Positions 1 through 7,073 are shown, counted from the stretch's first letter. The stretch is 64,000 bases of DNA from Ktedonosporobacter rubrisoli (GCF_004208415.1 NZ_CP035758.1:4340001-4404000), one strand, 5' to 3'. Notes: generated from the letters alone by a model not told the origin. Made by a program: numbers and translations.

Positions 1-179
1 TCATAGGTTGTGGCTACTGGCCTTGTTGCTATCTTCGCTTCTTGTTGCCAGCGCTGGCACACCTGGATGATTTCTTGTGGAATTGTCGCATGTTTCAGTA
101 CTTCTCCCTCACCGCCAATCAGACAGACATTTATTTTAAGCGTATCTACCCCTGCATTAACAATACGAGGTTCTTGCAT
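1..179 (-). CDS. Hypothetical protein, N-terminal part (runs off left edge)
   Basis: An open frame starts with ATG at 179 and stays open to base 1, giving about 59 residues beginning MQEPRIVNAGVDTL. GGGAG lies about nine bases before the ATG, which supports this start. It is the last visible member of the minus-strand series that fills the first 11.7 kb. The family is not recognised; no membrane segment or known motif is visible in the part present. The C-terminal portion lies outside the window, so length and function cannot be judged. Confidence 0.6.
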   Translation of the reverse strand, partial: MQEPRIVNAGVDTLKINVCLIGGEGEVLKHATIPQEIIQVCQRWQQEAKIATRPVATTY

Positions 180-291
180 AAGCTTTACTCCCTAAAAACT
201 GTTCTACAACTACTTCTTAAGCGACTTTATGTTATCGCCTATGGACTTTGAGGGGCCTGTGTTACTAGACAGGCCCCATTCCTTTTCTGTT

Positions 292-525
292 TTACTGCTG
301 AATATATCTTGTCCAAAGCTGCTGAAATTTTATCCACTCACGTATAGATTTGATCCAAACATGTATGCCTCGTCCTCCCTGTGGAGTACGAGGTTCATCT
401 ACTTTCACCATCCAGCTATCTAAAAAGCGAATATCCCAACTTTCAATACCAACTGGAGTAGCAATTGTTGATGGAATAGTTTGAGACATATGTTTAGCAA
501 TGCGTTCTGCTTCATCTCGCATCAT
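292..525 (-). CDS. Small hypothetical protein (77 aa)
   Basis: Soluble, unrecognised 77-residue protein starting MMRDEAERIAKHMSQTIPS. The start at 525 is preferred over an upstream ATG at 546 because GAGGAATAAAACT sits directly before it. Its 5' end and start region are duplicated about 430 bp upstream (900-960), where the copy makes a truncated 27-codon ORF. The rest is rich in Trp and Ile (WDIRFLDSWMVKV). It lies in the accessory minus-strand series; function unknown. Confidence 0.6.
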   Translation of the reverse strand: MMRDEAERIAKHMSQTIPSTIATPVGIESWDIRFLDSWMVKVDEPRTPQGGRGIHVWIKSIREWIKFQQLWTRYIQQ

Positions 526-530
526 AGTTT
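470..530. repeat. Direct repeat, copy 1 of 2 (61 bp)
   Basis: Bases 470-530 match 900-960 with two mismatches (A/G and C/T within the ttc.tctcg. segment); similarity continues into attcctc after a one-base indel. The repeat covers the ribosome-binding region and first ~19 codons of the 292-525 gene. Confidence 0.9.
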
Positions 531-633
531 TATTCCTCGAATTCACATTCTTTTTTCTATAAACCTACATGAGAAGCTGCCTCACCCAACAACTAAGATG
601 AAAAGTGATATCTGTACTCATAGCACAGCCAGC

Positions 634-879
634 TCAGTTCTTGACCTCTCCATTTTTAAGGAGGCATTCATCATGAAGCTTGATGATGGTTTTTACTTGC
701 TCCTGTTGTTCTCGTGAAAAATGTTCACTTGCTACCAATATCAGCAGAGCACATATTACTCTCGTTGCAGCAGGTCCCGAATACGTTCGTTGTCTTGCCT
801 CTTTCATTAAGCTAAAAGCTGCATTCAAAAGACTCTCTAGAGACTCGTTCACTGTGAGATGGGGAATAGGTTCACTCAT
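634..879 (-). CDS. Small hypothetical protein (81 aa)
   Basis: Unrecognised 81-residue, mostly helical protein beginning MSEPIPHLTVNESLES and ending in a Lys/Glu-rich tail. Its ATG overlaps the stop of the upstream 27-codon ORF in the sequence ATGAGTGA, so translation of the two is probably coupled. A hydrophobic stretch (VICALLILVA, about residues 41-50) is too short for a confident membrane helix. Neighbours are other unknown small genes on the same strand. Confidence 0.6.
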   Translation of the reverse strand: MSEPIPHLTVNESLESLLNAAFSLMKEARQRTYSGPAATRVICALLILVASEHFSREQQEQVKTIIKLHDECLLKNGEVKN

Positions 880-955
880 TGATGTAGCTCCTTTTTAACG
901 ATGGAATAGTTTGAGACATATGTTTAGCAATGCGTTCTGCTTCGTCTCGTATCAT
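872..955 (-). CDS. Truncated duplicate mini-ORF (27 aa)
   Basis: ATG at 955 opens a 27-codon frame, MIRDEAERIAKHMSQTIPS followed by eight unrelated residues, ending in TGA at 872-874. The first 19 residues copy the start of the 292-525 protein (one change, M to I). The stop overlaps the next start as ATGAGTGA. It may be a nonfunctional duplication scar, or it may now serve as a coupled leader for the 634-879 gene. Whether the peptide matters is unknown. Confidence 0.45.
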   Translation of the reverse strand: MIRDEAERIAKHMSQTIPSLKRSYINE

Positions 956-960
956 AGTTT
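900..960. repeat. Direct repeat, copy 2 of 2 (61 bp)
   Basis: Second copy of the 470-530 segment, 59 of 61 identical, placed directly upstream of the 634-879 gene. Confidence 0.9.
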
Positions 961-971
961 TCATTCCTCTT

Positions 972-1400
972 TCACAGTTCTGTTTGATTTTTAGTCGCCT
1001 CATCGCTATCTTCATCGAGCTTCAAAAACGCACCTTCAAAGAGAAGGATCAAGGAATTTGCATAAGGATCGAGAATAAACTGTCTTAGCTCAGGGAGAAA
1101 TTTTGCAGCCTCATCCGGGAGATACGCGTACTCTTGATCGATAACAATCGTTGTCCAACCTGGCACACTCATCCAATGATGGTTTGTCCGCGCTATCGCA
1201 CGCTCGATAATGGTAAGGTCGGGAGCATCAGGAATAGCACGCACAATGTAGAGTAACGATTTAGCAAAGGCAAGGTAGTTACGATCGTCGCGCCGTTCCT
1301 CAACACACCATGCACCCTCTTTTTGAGAGGCAAGGTCATATATGTTGTTATAAAGTAACGCTGCGACTGCTTCAACAGTACGCTCATTGACTTTCAACAT
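972..1400 (-). CDS. Hypothetical protein (142 aa)
   Basis: Unrecognised soluble protein beginning MLKVNERTVEAVAALLYNN. The start at 1400 is preferred over 1418 because AAAGGAGTGAGCCT stands just before it. The sequence is acidic, ends DSDEATKNQTEL and has several Trp/Tyr residues in its middle, with no recognised motif. It follows the 1431-1943 gene on the same strand by about 30 bp, so the two are probably co-transcribed. Confidence 0.6.
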   Translation of the reverse strand: MLKVNERTVEAVAALLYNNIYDLASQKEGAWCVEERRDDRNYLAFAKSLLYIVRAIPDAPDLTIIERAIARTNHHWMSVPGWTTIVIDQEYAYLPDEAAKFLPELRQFILDPYANSLILLFEGAFLKLDEDSDEATKNQTEL

Positions 1401-1430
1401 AGGCTCACTCCTTTTCAAATGATTACTCTT

Positions 1431-1943
1431 CTACTCATAATGCTTATAAGTTTTATCAAAAATGTCCCGCTGAATAACCCGAACATCCAACGCTGATCCA
1501 TACCATCCGTCCCAAGTCACGATTGCTCCTTGAGGCGCAGCGATCTCCCATATGGTTCTGCCATCGTTAAGTCTGAAAGGAAATTCGAGCAGATAACAAT
1601 GCAGAGGCACCGGATTTTTCATTCGGTACTGTCGAAAACCTTCCGGGTCTGGTAGGGCATCAGAGAGAAGTTCGCGTTCTTTATTGAACTTCTCAAGTCC
1701 GCCCATCCAGAACTCATCTTTGACTCCTTTGAAAAGAACTCGCCCTCGAACAAGCTGGTGAACCCGCCCTTCCAGATCGATAAATTCCCCATTCTGGAAT
1801 TGTTCCCGAAGTTCACGAATATAATGTACATCTTCATTTGTAATGAGAGGATAGGCCCACGTGGGCGTATGCTTGACGAAGAGACCAAGGTACTGGCCTT
1901 TCTTTACAACATCTTGTATGGTAATGTGAGCAATATTCTTCAT
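1431..1943 (-). CDS. Hypothetical protein (170 aa)
   Basis: Unrecognised 170-residue soluble protein beginning MKNIAHITIQDVVKKGQYLG. It is aromatic-rich, with no signal peptide, membrane helix or known catalytic motif. A terminator-like hairpin (1991-2022) separates it from the gene upstream, so it likely begins a separate small transcript with the 972-1400 gene. Function unknown. Confidence 0.6.
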   Translation of the reverse strand: MKNIAHITIQDVVKKGQYLGLFVKHTPTWAYPLITNEDVHYIRELREQFQNGEFIDLEGRVHQLVRGRVLFKGVKDEFWMGGLEKFNKERELLSDALPDPEGFRQYRMKNPVPLHCYLLEFPFRLNDGRTIWEIAAPQGAIVTWDGWYGSALDVRVIQRDIFDKTYKHYE

Positions 1944-1990
1944 AATAGCTTTCTCATTTCAGTAAAATTTATTGGGTTTGTGCTACAACA

Positions 1991-2022
1991 AAAGCCCTTC
2001 CCGATAAGCCAGGAAGGGCTTT
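1991..2022 (-). terminator. Hairpin terminator after the 2121-2321 gene
   Basis: Perfect 11-bp stem, AAAGCCCTTCC with GGAAGGGCTTT, ten-base loop. Read on the minus strand the stem runs into TTTTGTTG, so it probably ends the transcript carrying 2121-2321. Confidence 0.7.
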
Positions 2023-2120
2023 ATAAAATTCCTACATAGATGTCTACTTATTGAAAAACAGAAGGGAGAGAAATTTTTCTTGTTTTTTCTCATGTGTTTT
2101 GTATATGGGAGAGAATAGAA

Positions 2121-2321
2121 TTATTTCCGAGGACGAATATGTTTTATTTTTTTCTTCGTAGACAATTCAACAACTTTTACCTCGATATCATCCCAACCAC
2201 TTTGATAATAGTCTTCATATACACTGTCTGCTTCGTCAAGGGCGTCGAGTTTGTCCGATAAAGTTTTTAGTAACTCCCAGCCTTCTGCTTTATTTCCAAT
2301 CACAATATCATATGATGCCAT
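2121..2321 (-). CDS. Small hypothetical protein (66 aa)
   Basis: Unrecognised 66-residue protein beginning MASYDIVIGNKAEGWELLKTL, preceded by AGAAAGGAAAAG. The N-terminal two thirds are acidic (DALDEADSVYEDYY) and the tail is basic (STKKKIKHIRPRK). It is bracketed by hairpins at 1991-2022 and 2353-2382, so it is probably its own transcript unit. No function can be given. Confidence 0.55.
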   Translation of the reverse strand: MASYDIVIGNKAEGWELLKTLSDKLDALDEADSVYEDYYQSGWDDIEVKVVELSTKKKIKHIRPRK

Positions 2322-2352
2322 AAGAACTTTTCCTTTCTATTCAAAAAAGGAA

Positions 2353-2382
2353 AAGGCACGCATCTTGTAAAATACGTGCCTT
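2353..2382 (-). terminator. Rho-independent terminator after the 2409-3104 gene
   Basis: AAGGCACG pairs with CGTGCCTT, extended by three further positions with a G-U pair. On the minus strand the stem is followed by TTTTCCTTTTTT, a good U-tract. Confidence 0.8.
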
Positions 2383-2408
2383 ACCTTGCTTCCATATCAT
2401 AGTTTTTT

Positions 2409-3104
2409 TTACAAGGAGTAACTCTTTTGAGAAGCTAGACGCGCCTGGTATGCTTGCTCAATATCCTGCCAGCAAACGGAACACACGCGCCCCATAATCC
2501 CCAAGGCTTTATCCCTATATGCAATCGTACTGTGATCCTCGCACATGGGATAGCCACAGCAGAAACAATACTGCGAGGTCCAGTCAGGGCACAGAGAACA
2601 TATTTCTACTGTTTGGGCACATCCACAAGCAACACACATCTCATATATCTTGTTTGCAGCTTGTTCTAAGGCCGCATCTTTTGTCAGAGCTTGTGCTACA
2701 ACCGTTTCATGTATTCGGTCCTGACGACATGTATAGCCATCAAGAAACACTTCCCAACCATCCCACCGCGAAGCAATAATTGGAGGAAATCCACAATAAG
2801 CAAAAATCATCTCTTCATACCATATATCGCGTTCAGGAAGGTCACTCTGAGTTGCGAGTAAGTGTTCATCCATATATTTCCAGAAACGTTCTCCGTTTTC
2901 TTTCTCTTTTCTTCTCTCATCACAATAGCGTATTGCCTCTTTCTTTGAGACAAAGCTAACATCCTGCTCATACTCATTGAGCAAGGTAATGTGGGTATAT
3001 CCATCAGGAGAGAGGGCGCTATACCTCAGCTCTACTTCAACAGGGTACCATCGTTTATTGCTTAACTGGATTGCAGCATACCCTTCAGATGGTTGGTACG
3101 TCAT
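2409..3104 (-). CDS. Hypothetical protein with Cys-rich zinc-binding C-terminus (231 aa)
   Basis: Unrecognised protein starting MTYQPSEGYAAIQLSNKRWY. The start at 3104 is chosen because GAAAGGACGAAAATGC precedes it and because any upstream start would run through the large palindrome. The N-terminal ~150 residues have no known fold. The C-terminal ~80 residues carry closely spaced cysteines (CVACGC, CSLC, CFCCGYPMCEDH, CSVC), like a B-box or zinc-ribbon module that would bind two zinc ions. A nucleic-acid or protein-binding role in the accessory element is plausible but inferred. Confidence 0.6.
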   Translation of the reverse strand: MTYQPSEGYAAIQLSNKRWYPVEVELRYSALSPDGYTHITLLNEYEQDVSFVSKKEAIRYCDERRKEKENGERFWKYMDEHLLATQSDLPERDIWYEEMIFAYCGFPPIIASRWDGWEVFLDGYTCRQDRIHETVVAQALTKDAALEQAANKIYEMCVACGCAQTVEICSLCPDWTSQYCFCCGYPMCEDHSTIAYRDKALGIMGRVCSVCWQDIEQAYQARLASQKSYSL

Positions 3105-3411
3105 GCATTTTCGTCCTTTCAGAATACGAGAAAAACATCTTTTCAGGAAGAAATTGGAAGAGGAGAGAAGGGGACAGGCAGGCCGACACGTTGAACCTCT
3201 TGTGCTCATGCGGTAAGCTTCGCTCAAGCAGGGACGGCTCCGATATAAGCAGAGAGAAGCTTTCTCTCTGCCGTCCCTACTTGCCTGACGGTACCACATG
3301 GCACAAGAGGCAAGCGCCAAAGGCGTTCAACGTGTCTGATGGCCTGCCTGTCCTTGATGAGGGTAGAGGGAACGAAGCAAGGGACTCTCCAATGCAGCAG
3401 AGAGGAGGCGA
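3105..3411. other. Intergenic region dominated by a large palindrome
   Basis: This ~307-bp gap between the first SSB gene and the Cys-rich gene contains no credible ORF. Most of it is the imperfect palindrome described at 3172-3353. It would be transcribed as a leader of the 2409-3104 mRNA if the two genes share a transcript. Confidence 0.6.
3172..3353. repeat. 182-bp imperfect palindrome (extended stem-loop)
   Basis: Ordered, mirrored blocks pair across the segment: GGACAGGCAGGCC (3172-3184) with GGCCTGCCTGTCC (3341-3353); GACACGTTGAAC (3185-3196) with GTTCAACGTGTC (3325-3336); CCTCTTGTG (3196-3204) with CACAAGAGG (3302-3310); AGGGACGGC (3230-3238) with GCCGTCCCT (3270-3278); and a terminal hairpin AGAGAGAA/TTCTCTCT (3251-3269). 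It is GC-richer than its surroundings. It could be a structured RNA, a non-autonomous palindromic element or a replication/transfer site; the sequence alone does not decide. Confidence 0.85.
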
Positions 3412-3789
3412 TTATATCTCGTAGTCCTCTAATTCACCTAATTCATCTTCTTCAGATGCTTGTTGTTTCTTGCCTAACAGTTGAACATTGGAAGCAACTA
3501 TTTCATACTTTATTCGCTGTATGCCATCTTTATCTTTATAGGTTTGCTGATCGAAGGAGCCCTGTACTAAGATTTGTACGCCTTTGCTCGCATATTCATT
3601 GACAATCTCTGCAAGCTTTTGCCAACATACAACATTTAGCCACATCGGTGGCTGCTCTTTATTGCCCACCTTGCGGCGATTGACCGCTATACTAAATTTG
3701 GTAACAGCATTGCCGTTTGGGGTATAGCTCATCTGGGGGTCCTTCCCTAAGCGGCCCACAAACAGAACAGAATTAAAATCAGCAGCCAT
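3412..3789 (-). CDS. ssb: Single-stranded DNA-binding protein (125 aa)
   Basis: OB-fold SSB that would coat single-stranded DNA during replication, repair or transfer. Typical family features are seen: NSVLFVGRLGKDPQMSYTPNG at the N-terminus, KFSIAVNRR, WLNVVCWQKLAEIVNEY and VQGSFDQQTY. It is shorter than chromosomal SSBs: the linker is nearly absent and the C-terminus is acidic (EEDELGELEDYEI) without the usual DDDIPF tip. A second SSB gene lies immediately upstream. Two SSBs next to other plasmid-type genes suggest an element-encoded set rather than the chromosomal copy. RBS AAGAAAGGA. Confidence 0.9.
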   Translation of the reverse strand: MAADFNSVLFVGRLGKDPQMSYTPNGNAVTKFSIAVNRRKVGNKEQPPMWLNVVCWQKLAEIVNEYASKGVQILVQGSFDQQTYKDKDGIQRIKYEIVASNVQLLGKKQQASEEDELGELEDYEI

Positions 3790-3825
3790 AGAAAAGCTTC
3801 CTTTCTTAAAAAACAGAAAAAGAGA

Positions 3826-4191
3826 TTAAAAAGGTTCAGAAGAAGGATCGTAACGAGGAGGCAGGAAAATGCCAGCGACTTCATCAGGATACAAAACCAC
3901 TTCAAGGCTTTCAGCTACCACATCGATATAGGTTTGTCCCTGGTAGCTTCGCTGTGTCAGGTAGCCCTTGACCTGAACAAGCCGGTCTTTTGTCACCTCA
4001 GCGCGTGCCTGTTGGGCAATTTCTTCCCAGCAAACAATAGACAAGCGAAGTAGTGGCTTCTTTGTCCCTTGCTCTACCAGCAAGAGAAAGCGCAAAAGTG
4101 TCTTCCCGGTCTGGGTCGTGGTGAGCTGAGGAGTTTGCCCAACACGACCCATGAGAATGACTTCATTGCGCGTAAATGGAGCTTGTGACAT
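3826..4191 (-). CDS. Second, divergent SSB-like protein (121 aa)
   Basis: An SSB-type OB-fold protein with NEVILMGRVGQTPQLTTTQTG, LLRFLLLVEQ, LRLSIVCWEEIAQQA and VQVKGYLTQRSYQGQTYIDV. It differs strongly from the neighbouring SSB, with only scattered identity outside the family motifs. It ends SSEPF, so a C-terminal Pro-Phe resembles the canonical SSB interaction tip. The gene ends 36 bp before the other ssb on the same strand. It may bind ssDNA with different partners; a PriB-like role cannot be excluded. Confidence 0.8.
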   Translation of the reverse strand: MSQAPFTRNEVILMGRVGQTPQLTTTQTGKTLLRFLLLVEQGTKKPLLRLSIVCWEEIAQQARAEVTKDRLVQVKGYLTQRSYQGQTYIDVVAESLEVVLYPDEVAGIFLPPRYDPSSEPF

Positions 4192-4202
4192 AACACTTGA
4201 CC

Positions 4203-4790
4203 TTACGCTATCAATTGGGGTTGTACGAGGTCAAAAGGAGAAAATTGCGCCGCAAAAAAGTAGCGATGCAGAGGATTAGGCATATCCAGAAGGACCGCAT
4301 AGCGATTGCGCGCTCGCTGCACTTCTATTGGAACGAAAGGATCAATCCGGCCAGGGCCATAAGGCGTCAGCACTCGCTGACCAGGCTGATACTCTTGTAA
4401 TTGTGTTCCCAACCGTTCCCGTACTTTGTTGGCGACCAAGGTCCGGTGACAGCGAGACGGGCCAGCACAAGCACAAAGCAGGATCGCCGTTTTGCCCTGC
4501 TCTAGAAAATGGAGCAGCCAGGCTATCCCCTGCTCTTCATCAGCCAGCTTGATACCCTTCTCTGGTTCCCGGTGATGAAGATTGCCTAGCACATTGCCTT
4601 TCCAGATGTACCGCTCTGCGAAAGAACGCTCTAGCATAGAACGACGCCAGTACGAGGAAAAGCCACACCAGGGATGCAAACGCGTATCAATAACACACGC
4701 ATCAGGATTAACAACAAGCGCGCAGGTGATTTCTTGCGCGACATCCATCTCTTTGGAAGCATAGCCAAAGGTTGCTAGTGAGCCTAACAT
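4203..4790 (-). CDS. DUF488-like protein (195 aa)
   Basis: The first ~130 residues resemble the DUF488 family: TFGYASKEMDV near the start, VIDTRLHPWCGFSSYWRRSML, and the signature LLCACAGPSRCHR. The Cys-His-Arg region is conserved in the family but its biochemical role is not established. The C-terminal ~65 residues (GQRVLTPYGPGRIDPFVPIE) look like an added small beta domain. The start overlaps the stop of the upstream 4784-5137 gene (TTATGTTAG), implying translational coupling. It sits in a four-gene coupled set with the muramidase and sigma factor. Confidence 0.7.
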   Translation of the reverse strand: MLGSLATFGYASKEMDVAQEITCALVVNPDACVIDTRLHPWCGFSSYWRRSMLERSFAERYIWKGNVLGNLHHREPEKGIKLADEEQGIAWLLHFLEQGKTAILLCACAGPSRCHRTLVANKVRERLGTQLQEYQPGQRVLTPYGPGRIDPFVPIEVQRARNRYAVLLDMPNPLHRYFFAAQFSPFDLVQPQLIA

Positions 4791-5137
4791 AATGCTCTCA
4801 CCCCCTCAACAATAGCCTCAAACGTCCGATACATCTTCCAATTTTTATCACTATGTCGTTTCTTCAGCGTTTCCTGATCGACATTCCAGCGATCAGGATC
4901 AAGTTCCGCAATGCGCGCCAGTACTTGACGAACTTGTAGTTCGTCCTTCAATGGGACATCAACCAATTTATAGCCACTAGGAACATGTGTGATGCAATAA
5001 TATTTCCTCTCTTCATCGAGATGATATGCCAATCCTGTTCCTATTCCATAGGTAGCGGGAACCTCAATAAACCCTGTAGGATCATCATCATACCAACGAA
5101 TAAGGATGCGAAGTGTGCCTTGTTGAAACTGGATCAT
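4784..5137 (-). CDS. Hypothetical protein (117 aa) coupled to the sigma factor
   Basis: Unrecognised soluble protein, MIQFQQGTLRILIRWYDDD at the N-terminus. Its ATG overlaps the stop of the sigma-factor gene as ATGA, and its own stop overlaps the start of the DUF488-like gene. No metal-binding or membrane motif is visible. Position directly after an ECF-type sigma gene is where anti-sigma factors often lie, but the protein has no zinc-binding anti-sigma motif and no membrane anchor, so that role is only a possibility. Confidence 0.6.
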   Translation of the reverse strand: MIQFQQGTLRILIRWYDDDPTGFIEVPATYGIGTGLAYHLDEERKYYCITHVPSGYKLVDVPLKDELQVRQVLARIAELDPDRWNVDQETLKKRHSDKNWKMYRTFEAIVEGVRALC

Positions 5138-5652
5138 GATGCAACTGCCCCCTCGTGTTGAGACGCTCTTTGTAATTGTTGTCGGGCTCGCATAACCCGC
5201 ATTTTTATCGCGCCTTCTTTTACCTGTAGCGCTGTAGCAATTTCACGAATAGACCACTGATAGACCGTCAACAAAACAAACGGGATGACCTGCTCTTGGG
5301 GGAGCGTTTTCAGCAAACGAGAAAGCATATCTCGCTGTTCGCAAGACACGCAGACATCTGGTTGTTTCTTATCTACAGGCTCGTAATGTCTATACACAAC
5401 CTCGAAAGAGCAGCTAGGGCGAGAACGTCTTTTCCGTAGCTCATCACGGGCTGTATTGCCAGCAATAGTCAGAAGCCAGAAACGAACATTACTGTTAGGA
5501 TCACAAAGATGCTTCGCTTCCATCGCCTTGCGAAAAGTATCGTGAATGACATCCTCAGCTACTTCTCGCTGATGAACCATGCCATAAATGAAGTTGTACA
5601 ATGTTTGATAATATTGCCTATACCACTGCTCAAAGAGAGGTGAAACACTCAT
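5134..5652 (-). CDS. ECF-type RNA polymerase sigma factor (172 aa)
   Basis: Sigma-70 family, group 4. Region 2 spans about residues 8-75 (YYQTLYNFIYGMVHQREVAEDVIHDTF, RFWLLTIAGNTARDELRKRR). Region 4 spans about 105-160 (LPQEQVIPFVLLTVYQWSIREIATAL, then EGAIKMRVMRARQQL). It would direct RNA polymerase to a specific promoter set. It overlaps both neighbours by ATGA junctions: the muramidase gene upstream and the unknown 117-aa gene downstream. A sigma factor translationally tied to a cell-wall hydrolase suggests control of element-specific functions such as transfer; that is inference. Confidence 0.88.
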   Translation of the reverse strand: MSVSPLFEQWYRQYYQTLYNFIYGMVHQREVAEDVIHDTFRKAMEAKHLCDPNSNVRFWLLTIAGNTARDELRKRRSRPSCSFEVVYRHYEPVDKKQPDVCVSCEQRDMLSRLLKTLPQEQVIPFVLLTVYQWSIREIATALQVKEGAIKMRVMRARQQLQRASQHEGAVAS

Positions 5653-6422
5653 AACTGGCCCTCCTGATAGTGCTGCATATCTCGCCGTACGGACGCAATA
5701 TATTTTGAAACATTGTTGTGATCATATGCAGGAGCATACTTTGGAAGAATACTCGCTACCGTGGTCCTTCCTTCAGGAAAGTAATACTGCTTTATCACTT
5801 CAAAGAAGTCTGCAAGCCCATCGGCATAGGTTGCGTACATCCGATAGTTTCCAGTTGGATCGCATTTCCAGCCGGACGTACATTTAATATTGCCCCAGCT
5901 CTTGGTGATCCTTGCAACACCTTCACGTCCAAAATTACTCTCATAATGAAACATGGCCAACGCGAAAGAACTTTTAATCTGATATTGCTTGCTGAGGTTC
6001 GTTAGCTCATCTCCTATTCCTTGCGCAGGCGATCCCTGCAACACGTGATCAACTTGTACTGCGGTCATATCAGGACCGCCCATAACTGTATCAGAAAAGG
6101 GAATAGATGGTTGCTGTTGCAGCGGGAGATGAACAGCAGGAACACGAAGAGGGATCAATGAAGAAACAAGTGGCCATTGCCAGATGACAACGCCACCAAG
6201 CAGCAAAAGAATGAGAAAAACGAGCCAGAGGCTAGAACCTTGCTGCCCATAGGGTTCTGCCCTATAATTTCGTGGCCCATAGAGTTCTGTAGCATCAAAA
6301 CGACGTCGTTGATAACGGCTTCTTCGAGAAACAGAACCACTGCTTCGCCCTAAGATGAACACGACAAAAAAGACAATAACCAGGCCAGCCATAATAAACA
6401 AAAAGGTATCTTTTGATGGCAT
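5649..6422 (-). CDS. Membrane-anchored GH73-like muramidase/glucosaminidase (257 aa)
   Basis: Two N-terminal hydrophobic helices (about residues 8-25 and 64-84) are followed by a glucosaminidase-like domain from about residue 135 to the end. The domain shows FALAMFHYESNFGREG, with the Glu in YES a candidate general acid, and WGNIKC and YATYADGLADFF, typical of the GH73 family that cuts peptidoglycan. The start at 6422 is preferred to 6488 because GGAAAGGACCTCTCTAC precedes it and the upstream ATG lies inside a stem-loop. In plasmid and ICE systems such enzymes open the wall for the transfer channel. Confidence 0.75.
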   Translation of the reverse strand: MPSKDTFLFIMAGLVIVFFVVFILGRSSGSVSRRSRYQRRRFDATELYGPRNYRAEPYGQQGSSLWLVFLILLLLGGVVIWQWPLVSSLIPLRVPAVHLPLQQQPSIPFSDTVMGGPDMTAVQVDHVLQGSPAQGIGDELTNLSKQYQIKSSFALAMFHYESNFGREGVARITKSWGNIKCTSGWKCDPTGNYRMYATYADGLADFFEVIKQYYFPEGRTTVASILPKYAPAYDHNNVSKYIASVRRDMQHYQEGQL

Positions 6423-6444
6423 GTAGAGAGGTCCTTTCCGAGCG

Positions 6445-6479
6445 CCTACCCACATGCTATACTTAGACATGTGGGTAGG
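6445..6479 (-). promoter_or_regulatory. Perfect stem-loop just upstream of the muramidase RBS
   Basis: CCTACCCACATG (6445-6456) pairs perfectly with CATGTGGGTAGG (6468-6479), 11-base loop. No U-tract follows on the minus strand, where the Shine-Dalgarno comes only about ten bases later. It could act as an RNA-processing, stability or translation-control element rather than a terminator. Confidence 0.6.
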
Positions 6480-6576
6480 TTTACTCACGATTGCTGCTAC
6501 TCAGTGAGGTTGGCAGACATCAGGTGAGTAGCCGTTTCTTTGTGCCAGAAAAACAGAGAGATGAAGGGAGATCTTA

Positions 6577-6690
6577 TCAAGATCGCTTTCCTTTGCGAGA
6601 AAACCAGCGCCCAGGCTGCGGAGCCAGACATACAAACAACACAATACCAATCAGAAGCCATACAAGCAGAAAAACAGCAAACGAAGGCAT
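6577..6690 (-). CDS. Small single-pass membrane protein (37 aa)
   Basis: ATG at 6690 preceded by CAAGAAAGGAATTTCCT opens a 37-codon frame. It has one hydrophobic helix (FAVFLLVWLLIGIVLFVCL, residues 4-22) and a short basic tail ending RKGKRS. The size, helix and strong RBS support a real microprotein. It belongs to the series of tiny membrane proteins between 6.5 and 8 kb, perhaps small subunits of an envelope complex; function unknown. Confidence 0.6.
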   Translation of the reverse strand: MPSFAVFLLVWLLIGIVLFVCLAPQPGRWFSRKGKRS

Positions 6691-6793
6691 AGGAAATTCC
6701 TTTCTTGAGGCATGCTAAAGGTATGAATGAGAAGGTCATTGACAAAAATCGAAGAGGAAAACAGGAGCAAGAAACCACAACTGCACTAGTATC

Positions 6794-7048
6794 TTAACGA
6801 CGTTTTGCGTTCGCACGTGCATGTGCAAGACGTGGAGAATTGTTTGAAACTGGTAAGCGTCGTCTTTTTTTTGCAGCGACTTGCTTCTCTTGTAAAAGTC
6901 GCGCCCGTTGTAGGGCGGGGCGTCGCATCAAGCGCTGGCTCTGTTTGTTCCTCTGCTGAGCGTTTCTAAAACGCCAGAGAAACAAAGCACACAGACCAGG
7001 GAAAACGAGAAAGAAGACAATTTCATTCAGAAGAGATGTTGCTGTCAT
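6794..7048 (-). CDS. Small membrane protein with very basic tail (84 aa)
   Basis: One N-terminal hydrophobic helix (IVFFLVFPGLCALFLWRF, about residues 10-27) followed by an Arg/Lys-rich cytoplasmic-type tail (RLMRRPALQRARLLQEKQVAAKKRRR is the core, described here in part). RBS CAAGAAAGGACTTC. The positive-inside rule predicts a cytoplasmic tail that may touch nucleic acid or an acidic partner. Family not recognised. Confidence 0.6.
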   Translation of the reverse strand: MTATSLLNEIVFFLVFPGLCALFLWRFRNAQQRNKQSQRLMRRPALQRARLLQEKQVAAKKRRRLPVSNNSPRLAHARANAKRR

Positions 7049-7073
7049 GGGAAGAAGTCCTTTCTTGAGACAT

